From Levilactobacillus suantsaiihabitans (lineage in GTDB: Bacteria > Bacillota > Bacilli > Lactobacillales > Lactobacillaceae): a stretch of DNA of 64,000 nucleotides. The notes beneath the pieces were generated by a model. The model was not told where the DNA came from. It worked only from the letters and a program-made list of their open reading frames with translations, and made no database searches. The stretch is taken from assembly GCF_004745505.1 (NCBI RefSeq), contig NZ_RKLX01000007.1, forward strand, positions 56,826-120,825, given 5' to 3'. Every line of letters begins with the position of its first letter. Position 1 is the stretch's first letter. Made by a program: the position numbers and the translations under genes. Shown here piece by piece: positions 55,648 to 63,970 of this stretch.

Positions 55648-56040
55648 GTATAAAATTTTGAATAAACCGCTTTCGGCTGTATAAACGTCAAAATTAGTGT
55701 CTGATTTTAGAAAAAATGGGTGGGTCATGAGAAATTGATTGCGGGCCAAAACCCTTGGGCCACTAAGGATATAACGAATTCAATAATAAACATATTCAAA
55801 ATTCATAAGAGTGTGCCAGAAAGTTCACAGTTTCATCATATTTTCCCATTAGTATATGAAGCATAGAAGTTAACCAATCGGTTGCTTCTACCAAAGATTA
55901 ACAATCTTTTTTCATGTACTCCTCCTCCCCTGGAATAATGAAAAAATAGTTAACGTCATTCTTATATAATGACGTTACCCCTACTCCGATGACCATCGCT
56001 TTCCCCGAGCGGTGGTTTTTTTTGTGGCCTCATTTGGACA
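55648..56040. other. AT-rich intergenic region with two orphan terminators
   Basis: No coding frame with a ribosome site. Contains AAAGATTAACAATCTTTTTT (55893-55912), the perfect inverted repeat AACGTCATT-CTTATAT-AATGACGTT (55951-55975), and ACCATCGCT/AGCGGTGGT with eight T (55992-56023). May encode one or two short RNAs. Confidence 0.5.
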
Positions 56041-56057
56041 TATGTAAAAAATAATGC

Positions 56058-56100
56058 TTGACGTTTGTTCACAAAATCCGTTATGATGTAAGCGTTACCA
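56058..56100 (+). promoter_or_regulatory. adh promoter with catabolite-responsive element
   Basis: TTGACG (56058-56063), 17-bp spacer, TTATGA (56081-56086). ATGTAAGCGTTACCA (56086-56100) fits the cre consensus WTGNAANCGNWNNCW at every position, so CcpA repression is likely. TTGTTCACAAAA in the spacer resembles a Rex half-site. Confidence 0.7.
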
Positions 56101-56124
56101 AAAGTAAAAAGGAGTGGCGAACAA

Positions 56125-57261
56125 ATGGCAAAAGAAGTGCAAGCAGCAGTTGTTGAGAGACGAAACGATCCATTCGTTGTGAAAAATGTGTTGGTAGACG
56201 ACCAACCAGGGCCGAAGGAGGTTTTGGTGCACATTGTTGCGAGCGGAATTTGTCATAGTGATGAAGCCGTTCGGGTCGGCGATGCCGGCGACTTACCGTT
56301 ACCCATCGTATTGGGCCATGAAGGGGCCGGTATCGTGGAAAAGGTCGGTTCAGCCGTGAGTGGCGTGGCCGTGGGCGATCACGTGGTTCTGTCCTACGCC
56401 TACGATGGTACCTGTGATAACTGTTTGGCCGGGCAGCCAGCCTCGTGTGAACAGTGGGTGCCGTTGAACATGGGCAGTGGCAAGCGACCGAATGGCCAAC
56501 CCGTCTTCACGGACAAGGATGATACCACCCAGGGCCTGGGCAGCATGTTCAACCAGGCGTCCTTCAGTACGACCACGTTGGTTCAAGAAAGCAACGTCAC
56601 GGTCGTGGGCAAAGACGTTGACTTGCGGAAGGTCGGGCCACTGGGCTGCGGTTTCGTCACCGGGTCCGGCACGGTCTTCAACACCTTGAAGCCAGAACCG
56701 AACTCCACGATGGCCATCTTCGGTACCGGTGCGGTCGGTTCCGCCGCCTTAATGGCCGCTAAGATTTCCGGCTGTGCGCAAATTATTTCCGTCGATATTG
56801 TACCCGAACGCCTGGCCATGTCCAAGGAAATTGGCGCCACGGCGACCGTTAACTCCAAGGAAGTCGATGCCGTTGCGGCCATCAAGGAACTCACCGGGGG
56901 CAAAGGGGTTGACTACGCAGTTGATACGACCGGATTATCTGCCGTGATGAAACAAGCGGTCGATGCCATGGGCATTAACGGGGTCTTCGCACCGCTGGCC
57001 GTTTCCCAAAAGGAACTGGACCTGGTGCCATTCAATGACCTGGTCGCCACGCAAAAATCCGTGGTGGGTGTCCTAATGGGCAACGCGGTACCCCAAATTG
57101 AAATCAAGAAGTTGATCTCTTTCTGGCAAAAGGGACTTTACCCATTCGATAAGCTCGAAAAGACCTTCAAGTTCGCCGACATCAACGAGGCGGACCGAGC
57201 TTCCACCAGTGGGGAAGTCATCAAACCCGTGCTGATCATGGATGAAGATTATACCGTTTAA
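56125..57261 (+). CDS. Zinc-dependent alcohol dehydrogenase (aryl/alkyl-alcohol type)
   Basis: 378 aa MDR-family enzyme. Catalytic zinc ligands: Cys in SGICHSDEAV (about 44), His-Glu in LGHEGAGIVEKVG (about 67) and the Cys in GPLGCGFVTGSG (about 175). NAD-binding GTGAVGSAALMAA with Asp at the next strand end (SVDIVPERL) favours NAD. The structural-zinc lobe reads YDGTCDNCLAGQPASC: three Cys, with Asp at the place of the first, so this zinc may be weakened or bound by Asp. Interconverts aldehydes and alcohols. GGAG ribosome site; a strong terminator follows. Confidence 0.9.
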   Translation: MAKEVQAAVVERRNDPFVVKNVLVDDQPGPKEVLVHIVASGICHSDEAVRVGDAGDLPLPIVLGHEGAGIVEKVGSAVSGVAVGDHVVLSYAYDGTCDNCLAGQPASCEQWVPLNMGSGKRPNGQPVFTDKDDTTQGLGSMFNQASFSTTTLVQESNVTVVGKDVDLRKVGPLGCGFVTGSGTVFNTLKPEPNSTMAIFGTGAVGSAALMAAKISGCAQIISVDIVPERLAMSKEIGATATVNSKEVDAVAAIKELTGGKGVDYAVDTTGLSAVMKQAVDAMGINGVFAPLAVSQKELDLVPFNDLVATQKSVVGVLMGNAVPQIEIKKLISFWQKGLYPFDKLEKTFKFADINEADRASTSGEVIKPVLIMDEDYTV

Positions 57262-57296
57262 AAAGTGGGCGCAACCGGCCACCTAATGGCCACGTT
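57258..57296 (+). repeat. 3'-UTR repeat copy b9 (diverged)
   Basis: AAAAAGTGGGCGCAACCGGCC...GGCCACGTTTCGGTC; overlaps the adh stop and precedes its terminator. Confidence 0.55.
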
Positions 57297-57320
57297 TCGG
57301 TCAATTAAACTGAACACGAA

Positions 57321-57365
57321 AGGACCATCCCAGAAATTAGACAATTTCTGGGATGGTCCCTTTTT
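57321..57365 (+). terminator. adh terminator
   Basis: GGACCATCCCAGAAATT-AGAC-AATTTCTGGGATGGTCC, 17-bp perfect stem, then CTTTTT. Confidence 0.95.
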
Positions 57366-57391
57366 ATGTGAGTTGGGAGTTTTTCCCAAAC

Positions 57392-57407
57392 TCTTTCACG
57401 TGAAACA
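57392..57407. promoter_or_regulatory. parS-like site 5
   Basis: TCTTTCACGTGAAACA, one change from the consensus; intergenic between convergent adh and reductase genes. Confidence 0.65.
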
Positions 57408-57409
57408 GC

Positions 57410-57940
57410 TTAATTTTGGGCGTGCAGCTTGGCACCGAGCTGCCAGTAGCTGGCCGGCAGGTCGGTCATGGCTGCGACGTCGTTCGGACCGTCCGCCGTG
57501 ACCGTGGCCGTACCTTGGAAGGTCATTTTCAGCCATTCACACGAGTGCTGAACGGCTTGGGTGATGCCCAAAGCCTTGGTCTGGGGCGCATCGGCACCGA
57601 CGACCAGCAAATAGACGCGTTTGCCCGCGAAAGCAAAGCCGTTGGTGTAACTATCAAACCAGCGGTCCATGAAGACCTTGAGCTGGCCGGTCATGCCGTA
57701 CCAGTAGACCGGGGTGCCCAAGACGATGTCGTCCGCCTGGGCGAAGCTGGCCATCACCTGTTCGTAGTCGTCTGTGAGGTCCTGTTGAGGCAAGTCGGTG
57801 TCACGGTGGTCCTGAACGAAGTGTAAATCGTGGGCGGCCAGCTGGATGGTGGTGTGGGGCAGGTTATGTAAAAAGCGTTCGCCCAGCGTCGCGGTATTGC
57901 CGTGCTGCCGGGGACTGCCATTGATAAATAAAATGGTCAT
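57410..57940 (-). CDS. NAD(P)H-dependent FMN reductase / flavodoxin-fold protein
   Basis: 176 aa from the ATG at 57940, which has AAAGGAG upstream. FMN phosphate loop INGSPRQHGNTATL (residues 6-19), then DIVLGTPVYWYGMTGQLKVFMDRWFD (about 80-105), the isoalloxazine-contact segment of this iron-sulfur-flavoprotein-like group. Cytosolic quinone, azo or flavin reductase; substrate open. Convergent with adh. Confidence 0.87.
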   Translation of the reverse strand: MTILFINGSPRQHGNTATLGERFLHNLPHTTIQLAAHDLHFVQDHRDTDLPQQDLTDDYEQVMASFAQADDIVLGTPVYWYGMTGQLKVFMDRWFDSYTNGFAFAGKRVYLLVVGADAPQTKALGITQAVQHSCEWLKMTFQGTATVTADGPNDVAAMTDLPASYWQLGAKLHAQN

Positions 57941-58077
57941 GGGTAGGGCTCCTTTCGCACTTAGTGTACGGATTCCCCCACAAAAAAGCAATTAACTCGC
58001 CGCCGGGGTAGTGCTGGCCTAGGGAAATATGGTAAGCTGAATCTAATTGAATTCTAATCATAGAGAGAAGGCGGCTT

Positions 58078-59253
58078 ATGCGCGAAATTCGACTCCGCTG
58101 GTTACTGTTGGGCGCCTTGTTCAGTAGTATCGGCATGAGTTTTATTTGGCCCTTGACCACGATTTACATGCATAACCGATTGGGGGCCTCGCTGACCGAA
58201 GTCGGGATCATTCTCCTGTTGTACTCTTCGGCCAACGTGGTGGGCAGCGTCATCGGCGGTCGGTTGTTTGACCGCTACAATCCCTTTTACCTGACGGTGG
58301 GTGGGGTCACGACCTCACTGGTGACGTTGGGGAGCTTGATCTGGCATCACGGCTGGCCGGCGTTTCCCATCTCGTTGATCTTTTTGGGGCTGGCATCGGG
58401 CTGGACGCTGACCATGGTCAATTCGCTGGGAACGACGATCCATAGCCGCGACGGACGCTACATCTTTAACATGCTCTACTTTGCGCAAAACCTGGGGGTC
58501 GTCTTGGGGACGGCACTGGTGGGCTTCGTCTATAGCGTGAGTGTGACCCTGTTGTTCGTGATTGCGGCCAGCCTGTTCGTTTGCTTCTTGGTCGTCGTGG
58601 TGACCTGCTACCACGCGCCGGCGGTCATGCAGCGACAGGTCGTGGCCAAGACGGAACAGGTCGTGACGATTCCGCGGCCCAACCGTCGGATCATGATGAC
58701 CTTTTTCATCTCCCTAGTCGTTATCTGGGTGATGTATGAGCAGTGGGTCTCCAACCTGTCCGTCTACATGACCGGTATGGGTATTCCCATGCGTGAATAC
58801 AGCCTGTTGTGGACCATCAATGCTGGGCTGATCGTAGTCTTTCAAGCCATCCTCAACTGGTTGGCCAATTTCTTTAGCAATCTGTATCTGCAGGTCTACG
58901 CGGGGATCTTCTTCGTGGCGCTGTCGTTTGCGACGCTGATCTTTGCCAAGGACTATCTACATTTCGTCTTGGCGATGGTGATCTTGACTCTGGGTGAGGC
59001 CACGGCCTTTCCCGCCATTCCGGCGATCGTGAACAGTTTGACGCCGCATGCGGTCAAGGGCAAATACCAAGGGATGGCCAACGCCTGGGCCAGCGTCGGC
59101 AAGGCCTTTGGACCGTTATTTGGCGGCTTGGTCATTGACCACGGCTCGTACACCCTGCTGTTTGTGATCGCAGCGGTCGCCAATCTGGTGATTTTGGGGG
59201 CCAACGGCGTGGTCATTTCCAGCAACCGTCAGAATGTGGAAATTTATAAGTAG
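58078..59253 (+). CDS. MFS transporter
   Basis: 391 aa with 12 predicted helices. Motif A is GGRLFDRYNPFYL between helices 2 and 3; helix 4 region LASGWTLTMVNSLGTT. Resembles the YttB/YhcA-like group of exporters with an unusual Met-rich cytoplasmic to outer loop (YMTGMGIPMREY). Substrate unknown. GAGAGAAGG precedes the ATG by 8 nt. Divergent from the reductase gene. Confidence 0.85.
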   Translation: MREIRLRWLLLGALFSSIGMSFIWPLTTIYMHNRLGASLTEVGIILLLYSSANVVGSVIGGRLFDRYNPFYLTVGGVTTSLVTLGSLIWHHGWPAFPISLIFLGLASGWTLTMVNSLGTTIHSRDGRYIFNMLYFAQNLGVVLGTALVGFVYSVSVTLLFVIAASLFVCFLVVVVTCYHAPAVMQRQVVAKTEQVVTIPRPNRRIMMTFFISLVVIWVMYEQWVSNLSVYMTGMGIPMREYSLLWTINAGLIVVFQAILNWLANFFSNLYLQVYAGIFFVALSFATLIFAKDYLHFVLAMVILTLGEATAFPAIPAIVNSLTPHAVKGKYQGMANAWASVGKAFGPLFGGLVIDHGSYTLLFVIAAVANLVILGANGVVISSNRQNVEIYK

Positions 59254-59326
59254 GTTATTTGCCTTTTGGGTGTATAATTGACTAAGAGGAAGTATTACGC
59301 ACAAAAGGGAAATCAGGGGACAGCAC

Positions 59327-59596
59327 ATGACAAAAAAGACAAGGGGAATCAGTGGCGTTTTGCTGGGCCTAGTGGTTGGAGGAATCCTCTTCAGCCAGGT
59401 CCCGCAAAGTCAGTCCACTGTGACGGATTCGGTCGTTCAACCGGCTTCCGGACAAACGGCCGTGCAATTGGATACCGCTGGCAAGGGGCACGTGGCAGTC
59501 AAGACGCAAACAACAACCAGTCAGGCGGGCAAAACGGTGAGTCGGCAAACGACGACCATGACGCAGGGCCATCGGCAACAGGATATGCATAAATAA
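59327..59596 (+). CDS. Small exported protein, unknown function
   Basis: 89 aa. One hydrophobic N-terminal segment (residues 8-24), then a Gln/Thr/Ser/Val-rich, hydrophilic remainder without Cys. Probably secreted or membrane-tethered. No family recognised. AGGGGA lies 7 nt before the ATG, and a TATAAT box occurs at about 59271. A terminator follows within 80 nt. Confidence 0.6.
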   Translation: MTKKTRGISGVLLGLVVGGILFSQVPQSQSTVTDSVVQPASGQTAVQLDTAGKGHVAVKTQTTTSQAGKTVSRQTTTMTQGHRQQDMHK

Positions 59597-59640
59597 AAAA
59601 TTTAGGGGGTCATTTATGCCCCTAAATGACCAATATACAA

Positions 59641-59679
59641 AAGGACGATCCTACGGCGACGCGGGATTGTCTTTTTTTA
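59641..59679 (+). terminator. Terminator of the small exported protein gene
   Basis: GGACGATCC, 10-nt loop, GGGATTGTC followed by seven T. Confidence 0.8.
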
Positions 59680-59727
59680 ACGCCAATATTCAGAAAATAT
59701 ACATAAAAATGAATGTTTATAAAAGTA

Positions 59728-59756
59728 TTGACAGCAAAAGTGAATGATGATAAATT
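59728..59756 (+). promoter_or_regulatory. Promoter of the T-box/oppA unit
   Basis: TTGACA (59728-59733), 17-bp spacer, TAAATT (59751-59756). Confidence 0.75.
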
Positions 59757-59777
59757 TAATATCAATCAAGAAGACGT

Positions 59778-60012
59778 TGCCAGAAGAGTAACCCGCTACC
59801 GTTTGTTTAGCGAATCCGGAATGATGGAAGCCGGATCAAACGCCCGGGCGAAGCGCATCTGGAAGTCGGTGGCGTGAAAGGAGTAGCCTCACCTGGGTCG
59901 TGCCCATTACCGCACGGTGCATCAGCACACTGAGAGATAAAACAAGGTGGTACCGCGAGTCGTTCGCCCTTGTTGGCCAGAGATGGTCGACAGGGACGGG
60001 CGACTTTTTTTG
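59778..60012 (+). promoter_or_regulatory. T-box riboswitch upstream of oppA
   Basis: Stem I base GCCAGA/TCTGG with AGTAA opposite GAA, AGCGA bulge and a GATG-containing distal loop; T-box AAGGTGGTACCGCG (59944-59957); terminator from AGTCG to GGGCGACT with seven T (59958-60011). The stretch after GAA reads GCGCA before the stem: specifier CGC (Arg, followed by a purine) or GCG/GCA (Ala). Uncharged tRNA binding would allow read-through into oppA. Confidence 0.88.
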
Positions 60013-60044
60013 CGAGACCGGTCAAAAATTGAGGGGTAATCAAT

Positions 60045-61655
60045 ATGAAAAAACTTTTAGGATTAGGATTGGGTTTCATGGCCATTGCGACGTTGGCCGG
60101 TTGTGGCACCACGCAGGCCCAAAGTAGTGATGACAAGGCGTTGAACGTGACGATGGTCGGCAATCCGGCCACTGCTGACCCAGCCATTTCAGGGGACAGC
60201 AACAGTTCCAGTTTGATTGCGCAGACCGAAGAGGGACTCTACACGCTCGACAAAAATGGGAAGGTCATCGCCGGTGTGGCCGAAAAGGTGGTTAAGCCAA
60301 CCCAAAACGGCACGGTCTACACTTTCAAGATCAAGAAGAATGCCAAGTGGGCCAACGGCGACCCCGTGACGGCGCAGGACTTTGTGACTTCCTTTGACTG
60401 GCAGGTCAATCCCAAGTCTAAGTCACAGGTGGCCAACAAGTTGAAATATTTAAAGAATTATGATGCGGTCCAAGCCGGCAAGAAGGACCCGTCGGCCTTG
60501 GGCGTCAAGGCGTTGGATCAGCAGACGTTACAGTTGACCCTGTCGCAACCACAACCCTGGTTGCCAGATATCTTGGCCACGGCGGCCTATCCGATGAAGA
60601 CGGACCTCTTTAAGAAATATGGCAGTCAATATGGTACTAGCGCCGCCAAGACCCTGTCGGAAGGGCCTTATAAGTTGGTCGGGTGGAGCGGTTCGGCCGA
60701 CAGCTGGTCATACGTGAAGAACCCCCATTACTGGAATGCCAAGAACGTGAAGATTGACAAGGTCAACGTTCAAGTCGTCAAGGATCCCGGGACGTCGGCC
60801 AACCTATTCAAGTCGGGGAAGGTCCAAGAAACGGTCCTGTCCGGACAATACATTAAGCAGAATGCCAATAATCCTGAACTAAAGACCACGTTGAACAGTT
60901 CGATGCGGTTCTTGGAATTCAATGATCAGAAGAAAGTGACCCACAACACCAAAATCCGGCAAGCCTTCTCTTATGTGGTGGACCGGCAAGCGCTGACCAA
61001 AAATGTCCTCCAGGACGGTTCGGCCGCTGCGAAGAGTCTGATTCCTACCGGTGACGGCAATGACCCAACTACGGGGAAGGACTTTACCGCCGACGTGGGC
61101 AACCTGTTGAGCTACAATCCCAAGAAGGCCACGCAACTGTGGAATCAAGCCAAGCAAGAATTGGGCATCAAGAAGGCTAATTTGGAACTGTTGACGGCGG
61201 ATACCGATGAACAAAAGCACGTCGCTCAATACCTGCAACAACAGGCCCAAAAATACATGCCCGGCCTATCGCTCACCATCAAATCCATGCCGTTGGCCCA
61301 ACAGATCGCCAAGGGCGCCGCAGGGAACTTCGATATCGACCTCGATGGTTGGACGACCGACTGGCGGGACCCGGCTGACTTCTTGCAAATGGCCGACGGG
61401 ACCAGCTCCGTTAACTTTACCAAGTGGAACAACGCCCACTTCACCAATTTGATGAAGCAAGTCGATGACACGACCAACCACACCACGCAACAACGGTGGG
61501 ACCTGCTGAAGCAAGCCGACACCTATGTCACCAAGCAAGCGGGCCTCGTCCCACTGTATCAACAAGCCAAGGCTCACCTCGTCTCCGATTCCGTGGGCGG
61601 TCTGAAATACACCATGATGAGTGACGCCCAATATAAGTATGCTTATTGGAAGTAA
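60045..61655 (+). CDS. oppA: Oligopeptide ABC transporter substrate-binding lipoprotein
   Basis: 536 aa. Lipobox LAGC (Cys about residue 23) followed by the SBP family 5 pattern: LNVTMVGNPATADPAISGDSNS, ANGDPVTAQDFVTSF (about 115), and the C-terminal YKYAYWK. It captures extracellular peptides and hands them to an Opp permease, which is not in this window, so it is an orphan component probably served by permeases elsewhere. Starvation for one amino acid, sensed by the T-box, would raise it. AGGGG ribosome site. Paralogue of the broken copy at 47606. Confidence 0.93.
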   Translation: MKKLLGLGLGFMAIATLAGCGTTQAQSSDDKALNVTMVGNPATADPAISGDSNSSSLIAQTEEGLYTLDKNGKVIAGVAEKVVKPTQNGTVYTFKIKKNAKWANGDPVTAQDFVTSFDWQVNPKSKSQVANKLKYLKNYDAVQAGKKDPSALGVKALDQQTLQLTLSQPQPWLPDILATAAYPMKTDLFKKYGSQYGTSAAKTLSEGPYKLVGWSGSADSWSYVKNPHYWNAKNVKIDKVNVQVVKDPGTSANLFKSGKVQETVLSGQYIKQNANNPELKTTLNSSMRFLEFNDQKKVTHNTKIRQAFSYVVDRQALTKNVLQDGSAAAKSLIPTGDGNDPTTGKDFTADVGNLLSYNPKKATQLWNQAKQELGIKKANLELLTADTDEQKHVAQYLQQQAQKYMPGLSLTIKSMPLAQQIAKGAAGNFDIDLDGWTTDWRDPADFLQMADGTSSVNFTKWNNAHFTNLMKQVDDTTNHTTQQRWDLLKQADTYVTKQAGLVPLYQQAKAHLVSDSVGGLKYTMMSDAQYKYAYWK

Positions 61656-61675
61656 TCTCATTAGCTGAGGATAAG

Positions 61676-61711
61676 AAAAGTCGTTTCGCGATTGGGCGGA
61701 GCGGCTTTTTT
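61676..61711 (+). terminator. oppA terminator
   Basis: AAGTCGTTTCGC...GCGGAGCGGCTT with G-T pairs, then TTTT. Confidence 0.7.
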
Positions 61712-61852
61712 GACGAAGCTAGCAGGTCAGACTGGTGTTTACAGATTAAACTAGCGTATACTTATAGGCAAGAACTATTCGACCACTCAACTTTAGGGGA
61801 GCGTCAGTTAAACGCTAGGTGGGGCGGTGGTCAGAGCCTAGGGGGCGCGGGG

Positions 61853-62095
61853 ATGCAGTTTCAACGGTTGTTAAAGGAACAGGTCCTGCAAACAGCGGGT
61901 CTGTTAGCGGTTTTCTTGTGTTTGTTAGTGCCGGTATTTCTGGTGAAGGGGGTTGTGGACCTCATCACCTTGGGCGAACTATTTTGGGTCGACTACGGCG
62001 TCTTCTTCGTGGCAGCCGTCGGGGGATTCGTTCTATTGTTCGCGGTGATCGACTTGATCGAGGTGGCTTGGCAATACTGGCATCGCTCAAATTGA
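61853..62095 (+). CDS. Small two-helix membrane protein
   Basis: 80 aa from the ATG at 61853, preceded by AGGGGG; the open frame extends upstream across the oppA terminator, which makes earlier starts unlikely. Two long hydrophobic helices (about residues 12-35 and 45-70) with an acidic loop; ends VAWQYWHRSN. No family recognised. TATACT near 61757 could be its -10. Own terminator follows. Confidence 0.6.
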   Translation: MQFQRLLKEQVLQTAGLLAVFLCLLVPVFLVKGVVDLITLGELFWVDYGVFFVAAVGGFVLLFAVIDLIEVAWQYWHRSN

Positions 62096-62103
62096 GTAAA
62101 TGA

Positions 62104-62142
62104 AAGCAGTCGTTCTGGAAATTCCGGAGCGGCTGCTTTTTC
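62104..62142 (+). terminator. Terminator
   Basis: AGCAGTCGTTCTGGA-AAT-TCCGGAGCGGCTGCT then TTTT; 15-bp stem with G-T pairs. Confidence 0.85.
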
Positions 62143-62156
62143 GTTAGGATCAGTGC

Positions 62157-62256
62157 CTGAAGGTTGCAAGTAGAAGTGACGCGTTGATTGCTGGAACGGT
62201 AGGCGGCCAGTCCCCGCTATGAATCGCAGGGTGACAATGATTCTAAGCGATTTTTA
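62157..62256 (+). repeat. Cloverleaf element copy R9, internal deletion
   Basis: CTGAAGGTTGCAAGTAGAAG... (left end, 36 bp as in R1) joined directly to GAACGGTAGGCGGCCAG and the tail. Both modules are lost; about 100 bp remain. Confidence 0.7.
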
Positions 62257-62260
62257 GCTG

Positions 62261-63262
62261 TTAATGCAACATTTCCTCGGTGTACAACACGTGATCGGAC
62301 ACGTGTTCGAAGAGTTCGTGACCATTATTGGTATGGGTATCGAGAAACAGGCCTTGCCCATCATTGATGGCGTAATATTGGCCGTTGGCATGACGACCTA
62401 ACATGACCACCACGGTCTCACCGGGGTGCAGGACCACGCTGTCGGTGACGGCCATGGCCGGGGTACCGCCCTGTGTGAAGGTCAGTGTCTGGCCGGTCTG
62501 GCCTTTGAACTTGTCGGCGATGCGGATGGTCTGCGTCGTGTAGTAATTCTTCGGCGCGCGGTGGTGGGGCACACTCTTGGTGATGGTGCCCTCGACGATG
62601 GTGCCCGCATCATGGACCAGCTGTTCAACGCCGGTGATGTTGTTGGAGTAGTCCTTTAAATGGTCGACCGTGAGACTGGGCTTGGCGGCCGACGCCAGGG
62701 CCTTGGACGTGCTAGCAGGGGTGGCGTAGACCTTTTTGGCGCCGCGAATGTCGACGTTGCGCAAGCCGTGCACGCGGTTGGACGGGTTCATGACGCTCAC
62801 GGAGCCCTTGTTATTGTGCTTGAGGCCTAAGGCGTGACCCATTTCGTGGATGGCCACGTTGGTGCGTTGCTTTTTGGTGTAGCGAAATTTCTTGAGCACG
62901 CTACGGTTGAGATACATGGCCGCGCCGGTCTGGTTGCCGTTTTGATCAAATGACATGCCGTTATAGGCCATGCCGGTCGCGTTGGTCCAGATGCCCGTAT
63001 TCTTGGCCACTGTGGTAGTGAAGGAACGGGATTTTTTGTTGGTCGTGGTCGACCAGGTGAAGGCCTTAGAGGCGTTCCAGGTCTTGCGGGCCGTTGTCCA
63101 GATAGAACGGTAGTAGGTGCTGGTCGATTTATTGTAATAGGCGGCCTTCTTAGCGGCGTAGCGGTACTTATTGGCCGGTGTCGGGTTCTTGGTCGCCGCT
63201 TGGGCGGAAACACCGCCTAGGAGGGCCAGACAACCGGTGAGCAGTAGGAGTGATTTTTGCAT
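62261..63262 (-). CDS. Secreted matrixin-like zinc metalloprotease
   Basis: 333 aa. Signal peptide (residues 1-22, cleavage AQA-AT). Basic, Tyr/Thr/Lys-rich pro-like region, then the zinc motif HEMGHALGLKH (His139, Glu140, His143, His149), which is the HExxHxxGxxH pattern of metzincins, with the Met-turn SVMNPS shortly after. A C-terminal domain of about 140 residues (strand-rich, KSVPHHRAPKNYYTTQTIRI, GETVVVMLGRHANG) is not recognised. Acts outside the cell, possibly on host or food proteins or on surface proteins. GGAAAGGATCC precedes the ATG. Confidence 0.87.
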   Translation of the reverse strand: MQKSLLLLTGCLALLGGVSAQAATKNPTPANKYRYAAKKAAYYNKSTSTYYRSIWTTARKTWNASKAFTWSTTTNKKSRSFTTTVAKNTGIWTNATGMAYNGMSFDQNGNQTGAAMYLNRSVLKKFRYTKKQRTNVAIHEMGHALGLKHNNKGSVSVMNPSNRVHGLRNVDIRGAKKVYATPASTSKALASAAKPSLTVDHLKDYSNNITGVEQLVHDAGTIVEGTITKSVPHHRAPKNYYTTQTIRIADKFKGQTGQTLTFTQGGTPAMAVTDSVVLHPGETVVVMLGRHANGQYYAINDGQGLFLDTHTNNGHELFEHVSDHVLYTEEMLH

Positions 63263-63379
63263 ACTGACGGATCCTTTCCCAAATCAACTGGGGATGAACC
63301 GGACGTTAAAATAATAATCGTTAAATAGTTCAGCCCGCGTATTAGGTAAGTGTAATCCTGGATCGTCAGGTTGTCCAGC

Positions 63380-63691
63380 CTACGCGAAGACCAGGCCGTG
63401 GTAGCGGTCTTCCTTTTGCCAGGCCTTGATCAGGTCTTGGGCCAAGAAATGGTAATCCGTGGCCGCCATTTCCGGTCGTAAGTGGTGCAGCTGTTCGGCA
63501 ACGTCCGTGGCGGTCAAGGCCTGGCGTTGAAAGAGGCTACGGTTCAAGAACTGGTCCAAGCCGGTCAACTGGGCGTCGGTGAATGGGAAATTTAACAGGA
63601 GTAGGGCGCTGGGGGTGATTTTGGCTTTGCGAGCGAGGACGTTGAGAGCCTCTAAGATCAGTGCGTCGTGCGTCAATTCAATTTCATTCAT
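63380..63691 (-). CDS. Hypothetical helical protein, 103 aa
   Basis: GGGAGG 9 nt before the ATG. Soluble, mostly helical, without signal or membrane segment; contains Leu-rich stretches (ALILEALNVLARKAKITPSALLLLNFPF) and an acidic C-terminal half ending DRYHGLVFA. Not assigned to a family. Confidence 0.6.
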   Translation of the reverse strand: MNEIELTHDALILEALNVLARKAKITPSALLLLNFPFTDAQLTGLDQFLNRSLFQRQALTATDVAEQLHHLRPEMAATDYHFLAQDLIKAWQKEDRYHGLVFA

Positions 63692-63837
63692 GGATGATGC
63701 CTCCCTTATTTTGCTAGAATACGGGAATTTCTGGCAGAAAGCTAGTGAAATTTACCATAAATAAAATTGTAGCCGCAACCCCAAGTGCGCCAAGGGATGC
63801 CGCCGTTCACAAATTTAATTTTGACACCACTTTCACT

Positions 63838-63872
63838 AAAAAACCGGCACCGCTACGTGAGCGAGTGCCGGT
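63838..63872 (-). terminator. Minus-strand terminator at the right edge
   Basis: ACCGGCAC-TCGC...GCG-GTGCCGGT followed by TTTTTT on the minus strand. The transcript it ends must begin within the last 130 bp; a 24-codon ATG frame (63949-63875) is the only frame there and has a poorly spaced ribosome site. Confidence 0.75.
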
Positions 63873-63900
63873 GATCATTGATTGGTTCTATGATATTTGG

Positions 63901-63970
63901 TGTTGATGGAGAACTCCATCGACGCCATTTTTGTATAAAAAAGAGGCATATCACCTCTGTGCTACAATCA
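63901..63970 (+). promoter_or_regulatory. Regulatory region of a gene starting beyond the window
   Basis: GTTGATGGAG-AA-CTCCATCGAC (63902-63923), AGAGGCATATCACCTCT (63942-63958) and extended -10 TGCTACAAT (about 63960) precede AAAGCGAGGAAA at the very end, which looks like a ribosome site for a plus-strand gene just outside. Confidence 0.45.

Noticed and set aside
61646..61852. N-terminal extension of the small membrane protein gene
   Set aside because: It would begin inside oppA and cross the oppA terminator; the ATG at 61853 has its own ribosome site.
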